Shown one piece after another: positions 34,938 through 43,633 of a stretch of 64,000 nt of DNA (position 1 is the stretch's first letter; each line of letters starts with the position of its first letter). Origin of the DNA: Neisseriaceae bacterium JH1-16 (GTDB lineage Bacteria; Pseudomonadota; Gammaproteobacteria; Burkholderiales; Chromobacteriaceae). The stretch is taken from assembly GCA_025989215.1 (NCBI GenBank), contig JAPDNP010000007.1, positions 62,001 to 126,000 on the forward strand, in the 5' to 3' direction. The position numbers and the translations under genes were made by a program. The notes below the pieces were generated by a model. That model worked only from the letters and a program-made list of their open reading frames with translations. It ran no database searches and was not told the DNA's origin.

Positions 34938-36088
34938 ATGGCGCACACTCCCTCCCGGCCGTTCGGCCAAGCTGCGGCCTGGCTGCTTGGCCTGAGCCTG
35001 CTATCCCCCTTGCTCAGGCAGACGAAAGCTCCTGGCTTGACCGGCTGCTTAACAAGCTGGGCTCATCCAAGCAGGTCGACCTAAGCCATGGCATCGACTG
35101 GGGCGTGCTGCCCGGCCCGTTCTTCAACCCCGAAATGGGACTCGGCATCGGCGTGGCGGCCGTCGGGCTCTACAAGCCGGCCAATGCCGAGGCGGATACC
35201 CAGCTGTCGACGCTGACGCTGAAAAGCTTTGCCACCACTACCGGGGCACTGGGCGTCGGGGTCGACAACACCACTTTCTTCGCCGACGATAGCTACCGCT
35301 TCATGCTGACCGGCGGCCTGGTGAACATGCCCACGGCCTATTGGGGCATCGGCTACGCCAACGACAGCAACCCCGACAACAAGGAGCGCTACACCAAGCA
35401 GGAAATCTTCTTGCAGCCGAAGATGATGTGGCGGGTGCTCCCCAACACCTATCTCGGCGCCGGGCTGAACCTGCAGTTCGACGATGCGACCAAGCTGGAG
35501 CGCGGCGCACAGAGCACCTTAGCCACCGACCCGAACGGCACCCGCGTGTTCAGGTCCGGCGTCAGCGTGCATGCCAGCTACGACACCCGCGACTTCCTGC
35601 CCAACCCCTACTCCGGTCAGGCGCTTTTGATCAACGCCACGCAGTTTGACCGGGCACTGGGCAGCGATACCGACTTCAAGGTGCTGGAGTGGTCCTACGA
35701 TACCTACTACCGGCTGCGCGAACGCGACGTCCTTGCCTTCGATATCTATCGTCGCTTCAGCTGGGGCGATGTGCCGTGAAACATGCTGTCGCAGCTCGAC
35801 GACAACAAGCGCATGCGCGGCTACTTCTTCGGCCAGTACCGCGACAAGGACATGTTGAGCGCGCAACTCGAATACCGCCTGCACCTGGTCGGACGGCACG
35901 GCATGGTGTTCTGGGCCGGCACCGGCGCCATCACCGATAGCGTCGGCCAGTTCGATACCGCTCATTGGCTGCCCAACGCCGGCGTCGGCTATCGTTTCGA
36001 GTTCAAGCCGCGCGTCAATGTGCGCTTCGACGTCGGGGCGGGTCGGGACACTGCCGGCGTCTACTTCCAGCTCAACGAGGCGTTCTAA
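34938..36088 (+). pseudogene. POTRA-less Omp85-like outer-membrane protein, broken
   Basis: The frame from ATG 34938 gives a signal peptide (AAAWLLGLSLLSP) but shifts at a C5 run (35005-35009); one extra C would give LAQADESSWLDRLLNK and continue the long frame. That frame then meets an in-frame TGA at 35777-35779, where the second copy has TGG (Trp). It resumes and ends GVYFQLNEAF at 36088. Repaired, it would be about 380 residues and resemble the barrel of BamA/TamA-type surface antigens without POTRA domains. With both a frameshift and a nonsense codon it is most likely a pseudogene. Confidence 0.8.
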
Positions 36089-36234
36089 CCGTGACCGGTC
36101 AGATTGCCCCCAAAGAACAGATTGCGCTGTTCGGCTGGCCAGCCGAACGGTGCTGACAGCCCCTTCACCTCTCCCCTCACACCAACTTGGCTCAAGCCAA
36201 TTCAAACTGACGGATTGGCTCTTGCCTGAACCGC

Positions 36235-36263
36235 AATACCTCAATACCTCAATACCTCAATAC
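36235..36263. repeat. Octanucleotide tandem repeat (AATACCTC) x3.6
   Basis: Three full copies of AATACCTC plus a partial fourth. The unit length is not a multiple of three, and no coding frame crosses it. Confidence 0.85.
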
Positions 36264-36394
36264 GCCAGATGCACCAGAATCCGCTTCCAGATAAATACCA
36301 TTTTTATATTTTCATTTACCAAATAAATATAAAAATCCCAAGCCATTTCCGCATCAACTAAATCACAACCACGAATAGCCATATCGCGCTAAAT

Positions 36395-36425
36395 AAAAAA
36401 AGGCCACCGGCAAAAACCAGTGGCC
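36395..36425 (-). terminator. Terminator of porin 1
   Basis: On the minus strand, GGGCCAC...GTGGCC forms an imperfect stem followed by seven T, 38 bases after the porin stop. Confidence 0.75.
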
Positions 36426-36462
36426 CAACGACTGAATGTAAGAAATCGCGCGATGAAGCGAT

Positions 36463-37530
36463 TTAGAGGTCGTACTTCAAGTACACGCCAACGCTGTTCG
36501 ACTTGTCGCTCTTCCAGCCTAGGTCCTTCTTGAAGCCTTCACCGTAGTTGATCTGCCCGTACTCCAGGCCAGCCCGGCTACGCTTGGACAGCAAGTAGTC
36601 CACACCCACCGCGAACTGCTGACGATCCAGCTTGTAGTGGCCGCCGTCGATCTTCGGATCACTGGCTTGCGAGTAGGTCACTTTCGGCTGGAACGCGCCA
36701 ATGGTGTAAGCAGCGGTCAGTGCCCAGATCTGGCCTTCGAACTTGGTAAAGTTGACGCCATCGTGGTGGATGGCACCGACACCCGGGTAGTACTTGGACC
36801 AGTTGTAGGTAGCGGCCAGGTACAGATTGTTGGCGTCGTAGCCTGCTTCTATACGGTTAATCGCCGAAGTCTTGTCGTTGTTGGCGCCCTGGTTCTGGAT
36901 AGCCTGGTAAGCGTAAGCACCGAAGAAGCCGGCGTTGTTGCTGTAGCCCAGACGCGCGCCAAGACGAGTACCCTTCGGCCGGCCGGCTTGCGCACTTTCA
37001 TCGGCGCCATAATGCAGGGTACCGGTGAAGCCATACAGGTTCGGGGAGTCGTAGCGAATCGAGTTTTTGAAGGTGGTGTCGGTGAAGGTTTCCAGCTTGT
37101 TTTCATACTCATACAGCGGGAATGTGAAGCCAGACTTGCGCGAGTCGTACCAGATATCGGTAGATTCGGTATCGGAAGTGACGTCTACCAGGTTACCAAG
37201 GCGGACCGTACCAAAGTTGCCTTCCAGGCCCACGAACGACGCACGGTTGGCGAAGGCGCCCGAAGAGGTGGTGCCGGGCTCACCGTTGGTGCCGTCCACC
37301 GCAAAGCCGGTTTCAACCTGCCAGATGGCCTTCAGGCCATTGCCCAGGTCTTCGTTGCCCTTGAAGCCGATGCGGCTGTTGTAGTCGTCGACGCCGTTGA
37401 TCCGTTGGTTAGTCTCGGCGGATTTATAGGTGTTCAGACCGGCGCGGATCGAGCCGTAAATGGTAACGTCGGCATGCGACAGCAGTGGTGCTGCAGCAAC
37501 CAGCGCAGCAATAAGTTTCAGCTTTTTCAT
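36463..37530 (-). CDS. General trimeric porin, first copy
   Basis: A 355-residue outer-membrane porin of the neisserial/betaproteobacterial Gram-negative porin family. The signal peptide is MKKLKLIAALVAAAPLLSHA, cleaved before DVTIYGS. The mature protein shows the pattern of a 16-strand barrel (RIGFKGNEDLGNGLKAIWQ; FVGLEGNFGTVRLGN). It ends KYDL, so the usual C-terminal Phe is replaced by Leu. The start at 37530 fits the signal peptide; an in-frame ATG at 37560 would add ten residues through a poly-A tract. The paralogue lies at 38884-39942. Confidence 0.92.
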   Translation of the reverse strand: MKKLKLIAALVAAAPLLSHADVTIYGSIRAGLNTYKSAETNQRINGVDDYNSRIGFKGNEDLGNGLKAIWQVETGFAVDGTNGEPGTTSSGAFANRASFVGLEGNFGTVRLGNLVDVTSDTESTDIWYDSRKSGFTFPLYEYENKLETFTDTTFKNSIRYDSPNLYGFTGTLHYGADESAQAGRPKGTRLGARLGYSNNAGFFGAYAYQAIQNQGANNDKTSAINRIEAGYDANNLYLAATYNWSKYYPGVGAIHHDGVNFTKFEGQIWALTAAYTIGAFQPKVTYSQASDPKIDGGHYKLDRQQFAVGVDYLLSKRSRAGLEYGQINYGEGFKKDLGWKSDKSNSVGVYLKYDL

Positions 37531-37937
37531 TATTTCCCTTTTTTTTTTGATGTAACGCATTTTGCCTCTAATTAGTCCTGTCGGGTTTTGCCCAAGCGGA
37601 TTTATTTAAATTGGCAATATGCGTGGGAAAGTAGTTTCCAAACTATCCACTTCTCTGTCAAAAATCCACTTCCAATCTATTAACTGGTATTAACAAATAA
37701 AATAGACTAAACATTAATTGAACACTTAAATAATAAATTGAGCTATAATTATGCATGCGACAACACTATGATTTATATATTAAAAATATTAATTATATTT
37801 AAATTCATATTAATTTTCTAAAAAATCACGTGTTGCAAATTTGTAACATGTGCCAATTGGTATTATCAACAACAGGCGAATCAATGTTGTCCTCAACCGT
37901 AATTAACTTATACTGAAACGGTTTATACTCCCCCGGA
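37531..37937. other. AT-rich control region upstream of porin 1
   Basis: A 407-base, strongly AT-rich stretch without a gene. It shares blocks with the region upstream of porin 2: GATGTAACGCA, TCTAATTA, GGTATTA, ACAGGCGAAT and ATGTTGTC. It therefore belongs to the duplicated unit. Promoter elements are likely but I cannot place them surely. Confidence 0.7.
37539..37548 (-). repeat. Poly-A tract (A10) next to the porin 1 ribosome site
   Basis: Ten A on the coding strand, directly before GGGAAATA-ATG. The matching site upstream of porin 2 has seven A. The length may affect translation or vary by slippage. Confidence 0.7.
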
Positions 37938-38514
37938 GTGAGGTGCGGACAGCGCCTTTGCCGCGCCCCGAATGGGACGCGCGTGTTCAGCTCCGGCATC
38001 AGCGCCCACTTCTCCTACGACACCCACTACTTCCTGCCCAACCCCTCTTCCGACCAGGCGCTGATGATCAACGCCACCCGGTTCAGTCGCGCGCTGGGCA
38101 GCGATACCGACTTCAGCGTGCTGGAGTGGTCTTACGACCGCGACTTCCGGATGCGCGAACGCGACGTGCAGGCCTTCGACCGATATGGGCGTGTCAGTGT
38201 CGACGACGTGCCCTGGAGCATGATGGCGACAACAAGCGCATGCTCGGCTATTTCCTGGGTCAGGGTCGCGACAAGAACATCTCTGACCGCCCAAGCCGAA
38301 TACCGCTACCACCTGACCGGCCGGCATGGCTTGGTGGCCTGCCTGGGCGCCATCTCCATCGCCGACAGCCTGGGCCAATACGATTCCGCACACAGGCCGC
38401 CCAACGGTGGGGTCGGCTACCGCTTCAAGTTCAAGCCGCGCGTCAATGTGCGCTTCGCCGCGCTCGGGCCGGGATACTGCCGGCGGCTACTTCCAGCTCA
38501 ACGAGCCGTTCTAA
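37938..38514 (+). pseudogene. Second Omp85-like remnant (C-terminal half)
   Basis: A 5'-truncated, multiply frameshifted relative of the gene at 34938-36088. Aligned blocks are PNGTRVFSSGIS, ALGSDTDFSVLEWSYD, DNKRMLGYFLGQ, AEYRYHL-GRHG and the end GVGYRFKFKPRVNV. The frame changes at least twice, near 38220 and 38280, and again near the end. The 5' break is at about 37940, where homology to the first copy begins abruptly. It faces porin 1 upstream and converges with porin 2. Confidence 0.85.
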
Positions 38515-38883
38515 GAACCCCACCACTTACGGCCAGACCTGGCGGCCGGCCGTATCCAATCGCCAGCAATGCATCGTTGCAATCATTGCTGGCGATTGCT
38601 TCAGCCAGCATCCCATCGGAATAAATATCCCGAGCAAAGATAATTGCTTGTGGCAATTTTTAATAAAACACTCAGGGGAAATTAATACTTGGCAATACGA
38701 ATAAATATTATACGTATGTACTATCTTTTTATTCTTAATAAGTAATTTGTGATAACTAATATAAATATGCCAATCGATGTAAGTTTTCGTAACTATCCCA
38801 CCAGACATTTTCCAAATAAAAAAAGCCGCTGGTTCCCCAGCGGCTCAACGACTGAATGATGGAAATCGCGCGATGAAAGCAAC
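38515..38883. other. AT-rich spacer between the remnant and porin 2
   Basis: No gene is seen. The sequence is low in GC and contains the porin 2 terminator near its right end. Confidence 0.65.
38814..38845 (-). terminator. Terminator of porin 2
   Basis: On the minus strand the stem AGCCGCTGG / CCAGCGGCT with a four-base loop is followed by a T-rich run, 39 bases after the porin stop. Confidence 0.85.
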
Positions 38884-39942
38884 TTAGAAGTTGTGCTTCA
38901 GGTAAACGCCAAAGCTGCTCGACTTGTCGCCTTGATCGTTGTTGGCCACTTGGAAGCCATGATTGTTCTTGATCTGACCGTACTCAGCACCAAGCAGGGT
39001 GCGCTTGGACAACGAGTAATCCACACCGACGGCCAGCTGCTTGCGACCCCAGTCGACGGTCTGACCGTCCACTTTCGGATTCTTGTACTGCGAGTAGGTC
39101 AGCTTCGGCTTGAATGCACCGATATCGTAGGCTGCAGTCACCGCCCAGGTCTGGCTCTTCAGTTCAGCACTGGTGTCAGTGCTGCCAATACCAAGGCCAG
39201 TAGCATCACCGTACGACTTGTTCCAGTTGTAAGTTGCAGCCAGGTACAGATTGTTAGCGTCGTAACCGCCTTCAATACGGTTGATCGAGGCAGTCTTATT
39301 GTTAACACCCTGGTTCAGCTTGGCTTGGTAGGCGTAAGCACCAAAGAAGCCAGAGTTGGTGTAGGCAAGACGGGCGCCCCACTGACCAGCCTTCGGCTTG
39401 CCTGCTGGAGCAGCTTCATCAAAGCCGTACTGCAGGATGCCACTGAAACCCGCCAGGGTCGGGGAGTCATAGCGGATCGAGTTCTTGAGGCGGCCGTCAC
39501 CGAAGGCACCGATCAGGTCGTTGCCTTCATACAGCGGGAAAGTGAGGCCACTGCGGCGCGCATCGTACCAAATATCGGTTGCTTCCGTTTCCGAGGACAC
39601 GTCGTCCAGATAACCGAGGCGGACCTTACCGAAGTCGCCTTCCAGGCCGACGAACGAGGTACGGTTGGCGAAGGTGCCAGAAGCGCTACCAGTACCGCCT
39701 TTGCCAGTAGCATCCAAGCCGTTTTCAACCTGCCAGATGGCCTTCAGACCATTGCCCAGATCTTCATTCCCCTTAAAGCCAATACGACTGGAGTAGTCAT
39801 CCACACCCATGCTCGACTGATTAGTATGGGCATCTTTGAACCAATCCACACCGGTACGGATCGAACCGTAGAGAGTGACATCGGCGTGCGACAGCATTGG
39901 AGCAGCAGCGAGCAGTGCAGCAACGAGTTTCAGCTTTTTCAT
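38884..39942 (-). CDS. General trimeric porin, second copy
   Basis: A 352-residue paralogue of the first porin with the signal peptide MKKLKLVAALLAAAPMLSHA and the same strand signatures (RIGFKGNEDLGNGLKAIWQ; FVGLEGDFGKVRLGYL). It ends KHNF with the normal C-terminal Phe, unlike the first copy. Loops differ most, as expected for surface-exposed regions. The two porins and the two Omp85-like copies make a degraded tandem duplication. Confidence 0.93.
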   Translation of the reverse strand: MKKLKLVAALLAAAPMLSHADVTLYGSIRTGVDWFKDAHTNQSSMGVDDYSSRIGFKGNEDLGNGLKAIWQVENGLDATGKGGTGSASGTFANRTSFVGLEGDFGKVRLGYLDDVSSETEATDIWYDARRSGLTFPLYEGNDLIGAFGDGRLKNSIRYDSPTLAGFSGILQYGFDEAAPAGKPKAGQWGARLAYTNSGFFGAYAYQAKLNQGVNNKTASINRIEGGYDANNLYLAATYNWNKSYGDATGLGIGSTDTSAELKSQTWAVTAAYDIGAFKPKLTYSQYKNPKVDGQTVDWGRKQLAVGVDYSLSKRTLLGAEYGQIKNNHGFQVANNDQGDKSSSFGVYLKHNF

Positions 39943-40513
39943 CGTTTCCCTCTGTATATAGGCAAGCTTTTTTTGATGTAACGCAGCAAGGCCTTCTAAT
40001 TAATCCGGCCAGGTTTTGTCCGACCAGATTTATAAAGCAGCAAGCACGTGTGTAAAGATTCTGCAAAGCATGCCCCCCCCTGTCAAAAAGCGCCTCCCCT
40101 GTCATCAATTGGTAGCAAACACAAAAACAACTGGTATTTTCATACCGTATACAAACAATTTCTGGCGTTACAAAAATTAACAATTTAAGTCGCTGTTTTT
40201 AATGAAAAAACATTCAAAAGATAAGTACATAACTTGCTTTTGTCAGAAAAATACATGTTGTAAATTAGTCACAAAATTGCAACTGGTATTACTTAGGACA
40301 GGCGAATTTATGTTGTCTACAATCGACTTGGCTAATTCCATATGCATCTATTGCCAAGCCGCTCCAAGCTCATCACGGCTTGACCTGGCGGTTTGACGCC
40401 TTTCGTCTCACCCTGTTAGGGTAAGACTCAGCCGTCACGCGGTTTCTTGGCCCTGAGTACGTAGCTGGCCCAGAGCCAACCCTCTTGAATGTTCCCACAG
40501 CAAAGGAGGTTCT
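39943..40513. other. AT-rich control region upstream of porin 2
   Basis: A 571-base gene-free stretch. The left 390 bases resemble the region upstream of porin 1. The right end leads into the ribosome site AAAGGAGG of the next gene. Short open frames here have no coding character. Confidence 0.65.
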
Positions 40514-40828
40514 ATGTCCGAGCAAGCATTCGCAGCTGAAAAAGAACGGTTGTTGCAAGACGTCCGTCAGGTGCTGTCCAGCACCGAGGATCTGCTGTCC
40601 ACCGCCGGTGATGAAGGCGGCGACAAGGCCCGTGTGCTGCGCCAGAAAATCGCGGAAAACCTCAAGCTCGCCAAAGATCGTCTCTACGATGCCGAACAGG
40701 TGGTTGTCGGCAAGGCCAAGGTGGCGGCCAAGGCAACTGATCAATACGTGCATGACAATCCTTGGAAGTCGATCGGCGTTGCTGCCGGTGTCGGCCTGTT
40801 GCTGGGCCTGCTGATCTCACGTCGCTAA
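40514..40828 (+). CDS. DUF883/ElaB-YqjD family membrane-anchored protein
   Basis: A 104-residue protein: a long amphipathic helix (about 5-80), the motif QYVHDNPWKSIG, one membrane helix (about 85-98) and a final SRR. In E. coli the relatives YqjD and ElaB anchor at the inner membrane and bind ribosomes in stationary phase. AAAGGAGG precedes ATG 40514. It is the first of three linked genes (yqjD-yqjE-yqjK order). Confidence 0.9.
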   Translation: MSEQAFAAEKERLLQDVRQVLSSTEDLLSTAGDEGGDKARVLRQKIAENLKLAKDRLYDAEQVVVGKAKVAAKATDQYVHDNPWKSIGVAAGVGLLLGLLISRR

Positions 40829-40836
40829 TCCTCTGC

Positions 40837-41226
40837 ATGACTGACAACACTTCTCAACCTCGCCCGGGCTCGCTGCGTTCGATCCTGGGCGGTCTCGTTT
40901 CCCTGCTGTTGACCCGCGCCGAACTGTTTGGCCTGGAGGCGCAAGAGCAGAAAGAAGCGCTGCTCTATAACATGCTGTCCGGCGTCGCCGCCCTGGTGGC
41001 GCTCCTGGTCGGCTTGCAGGCACTGCTGCTGTTCATCATGGTGCTGTCTCCGGAGCCTTGGCGTGCACTGGTACTCGGGCTGCTGGCACTGTTCTTCCTG
41101 CTGGGCGGCATGGTGGCTTTGTTCCGGATGCGTCGGCGTCTGCACCAGCAGCCCGCGCCGTTCTCGGCCACGCTGAGCGAGGTGCGCAAGGATTGGGACA
41201 GCCTGAACGAAAGGGGCGCGCCATGA
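40837..41226 (+). CDS. YqjE-like phage-holin superfamily membrane protein
   Basis: A 129-residue inner-membrane protein with two close hydrophobic segments (about 45-70 and 75-100) after a soluble N-terminal helix (LRSILGGLVSLLLTRAELFGLEAQEQ). It resembles YqjE. It starts eight bases after the DUF883 stop and overlaps the next gene by four bases. Function unknown. Confidence 0.85.
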   Translation: MTDNTSQPRPGSLRSILGGLVSLLLTRAELFGLEAQEQKEALLYNMLSGVAALVALLVGLQALLLFIMVLSPEPWRALVLGLLALFFLLGGMVALFRMRRRLHQQPAPFSATLSEVRKDWDSLNERGAP

Positions 41227-41498
41227 CCCCGCACGAACGCGCCATCAAGAAAGAACTGCTGCTGATGAAGGGCGAGGCGCTGCGGGTGAAGCTGCGCATG
41301 GAGCTAAACCTGCTGCAGCGGCCGTTGGCCAATCTGGCGGACGATGTCGGCGCCTGGAAAGAAGCCGGTCACTGGCGGCTGATGAGCGGTGTGCTTGCCA
41401 CCATCCTGCCCAGCCGTCGCCTGCGCGGTCTGTTGCGCAATGCCAGCCGTGCTTTCGTGATCTGGCAGGCCGCTCGGCGCATCTGGTCGCATCGCTGA
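41223..41498 (+). CDS. YqjK-like small basic protein
   Basis: A 91-residue basic protein with no clear membrane segment, overlapping YqjE by ATGA. The position matches yqjK of the E. coli yqjDEK cluster, but sequence likeness is weak. The C-terminal half is Arg-rich (SRRLRGLLRNASRAFVIWQAARR). Function unknown. Confidence 0.75.
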   Translation: MTPHERAIKKELLLMKGEALRVKLRMELNLLQRPLANLADDVGAWKEAGHWRLMSGVLATILPSRRLRGLLRNASRAFVIWQAARRIWSHR

Positions 41499-41551
41499 CC
41501 CCCGCACGTCCCCGCCCTATTCCTGCCCCGGCCACTCGGCCCCAGCATTGA

Positions 41552-42292
<741 letters not shown>

Positions 42293-42369
42293 AGCATGCT
42301 TGTTCCCCAAGCGCCGCAACATCCGTACCATTACTCGACAATACTGAAACAGCCCCTGGTCGTCATTCG

Positions 42370-43041
42370 ATGCAAGTCACCGCTATGCTTTCCCGCCTGC
42401 CGCCCCTGAGACTGCTGTTCAGTCTGATCACGCTCCCGCTGAGCGTAGCGGCCGGCCCGAGCGACCAGTCGCTAGCTGCCGCCAACTGGCTGCAGAACGA
42501 GCAAGAAGCCTCACCGCTGCTCCAGACCCATCCCAATCCATTCAGCGACGGCCAGCCGTGGCTGCTGGTCGGCGTGAAGAGCCAGACGCTGAGCTACTAC
42601 GACGGCAATGGTCTGCTGGCCCGGCAATACTCGGTTTCGACCGCGAAATTCGGTGTCGGCGAGCAGAAGAACAGCTACCAGACCCCGCGCGGCTGGCACA
42701 AGGTGTGCGACAAGATCGGCGATGGTGCCGAGAAGGACACGATCATCTTTCGCCAGAAGATCACGCCGTGGAAGTACAGCGAGACGCTGCACCAGCAGTA
42801 CCCGAACAAGGACTGGATCCTGACCCGAGTGCTGTGGCTGTGCGGGATGGAGCCGGGCCTCAATCAGGGCGGTGACGTCGACAGCTACGATCGCTACATC
42901 TACATTCACGGCGCCGGTTCCCATGTGCCGTTCGGTACCCCCAGCTCGCTAGGTTGCGTGCGGATGAAGAGCGACGACGTGATCGAGCTGTTCGACCACG
43001 CCGCAGTCGGCACCGACGTCTATATCGACGAGAACTCCTGA
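42370..43041 (+). CDS. L,D-transpeptidase (YkuD) family protein
   Basis: An exported protein of about 223 residues with the signal peptide MLSRLPPLRLLFSLITLPLSVAA. The YkuD catalytic region is IYIHGAGSHVPFGTPSSLGC followed by VRM; the Cys is the nucleophile. It likely crosslinks peptidoglycan or attaches proteins to it. The frame is open back to an ATG at 42289 that overlaps the tadA stop; I chose 42370 because it starts just before the signal peptide, but 42289 or 42385 are possible. Confidence 0.85.
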   Translation: MQVTAMLSRLPPLRLLFSLITLPLSVAAGPSDQSLAAANWLQNEQEASPLLQTHPNPFSDGQPWLLVGVKSQTLSYYDGNGLLARQYSVSTAKFGVGEQKNSYQTPRGWHKVCDKIGDGAEKDTIIFRQKITPWKYSETLHQQYPNKDWILTRVLWLCGMEPGLNQGGDVDSYDRYIYIHGAGSHVPFGTPSSLGCVRMKSDDVIELFDHAAVGTDVYIDENS

Positions 43042-43106
43042 CTTGACCCCAGGCCCCGCAGCGCTCACCGGCGCGAGGCCTAGATCGATACCGATACCCA
43101 CTGCAC

Positions 43107-43508
43107 ATGAACGAACTGTCGCTGACCACTCCCGCCCTGCTGTTTCCCGCCGTGTCGCTGTTGCTGCTCGCCTATACCAATCGCTATCTCGGCTTGGCCG
43201 CGATCATCCGGCGCCTCTACGATGACCACCGTGCCAGCCCCAGCGCCAACCTGCTCAAGCAGATCGGCTCGCTGCGTCAGCGCATCCGGCTGATTCAGTG
43301 GATGCAGAGCGCCGGGGTGTTGAGCCTGTTTCTGTGCGTGCTGGCGATGTTCGAAATCTACATCGGCGCCCACCGCTTGGCAGGCCTGACCTTCGGCGGC
43401 AGCCTGATCGGCATGATCCTGTCGCTGGCTCTGTCGCTATGGGAGCTGAAGACCTCCAGCGTGGCGCTCAATATCCTGCTGTCCGACCTGGAGCGCGGCA
43501 CGGACTAA
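43107..43508 (+). CDS. DUF2721 membrane protein
   Basis: A 133-residue inner-membrane protein. The pattern LTTPALLFPAVSLLLLAYTNRYLGLA, then RIRLIQWMQSAGVLSLFLCV and a Gly-rich helix, fits DUF2721, with three membrane helices. Function unknown. It is 65 bases after the transpeptidase, on the same strand. Confidence 0.85.
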   Translation: MNELSLTTPALLFPAVSLLLLAYTNRYLGLAAIIRRLYDDHRASPSANLLKQIGSLRQRIRLIQWMQSAGVLSLFLCVLAMFEIYIGAHRLAGLTFGGSLIGMILSLALSLWELKTSSVALNILLSDLERGTD

Positions 43509-43606
43509 GCTAACAAAACCCTCCTGGCCTTGTTGCCCAGTGCCTACGACTTGTACTGGCTGCGGCAGGACGCCTAGTCAGGATCGCTTCGCCGAGTTTT
43601 GTTAGC
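43509..43606. repeat. 98-base element with 11-base perfect terminal inverted repeats
   Basis: GCTAACAAAAC (43509-43519) and GTTTTGTTAGC (43596-43606) are exact inverse copies and flank 76 bases between two convergent stop codons. This could be a small IS-end relic or MITE, or a long-armed terminator. No flanking target duplication is obvious. Confidence 0.5.
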
Positions 43607-43633
43607 GACGCTAAGACACCTCTCAGTCGTCAT

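Larger units (their letters stand above)
36089..36462. other. AT-rich spacer between the broken Omp85-like gene and porin 1
   Basis: No gene is seen. It contains a degenerate DUS-like palindrome near 36127-36146 (GTTCGGCTGG / CCAGCCGAAC), an octanucleotide tandem repeat (36235-36263), an A/T-rich stretch and the porin terminator. Confidence 0.7.

Noticed and set aside
40202-40396. 64-codon open frame upstream of the DUF883 gene
   Set aside because: It lies in the AT-rich porin leader, has no ribosome site and odd composition (many Cys and Lys); the matching region before porin 1 does not keep it open.
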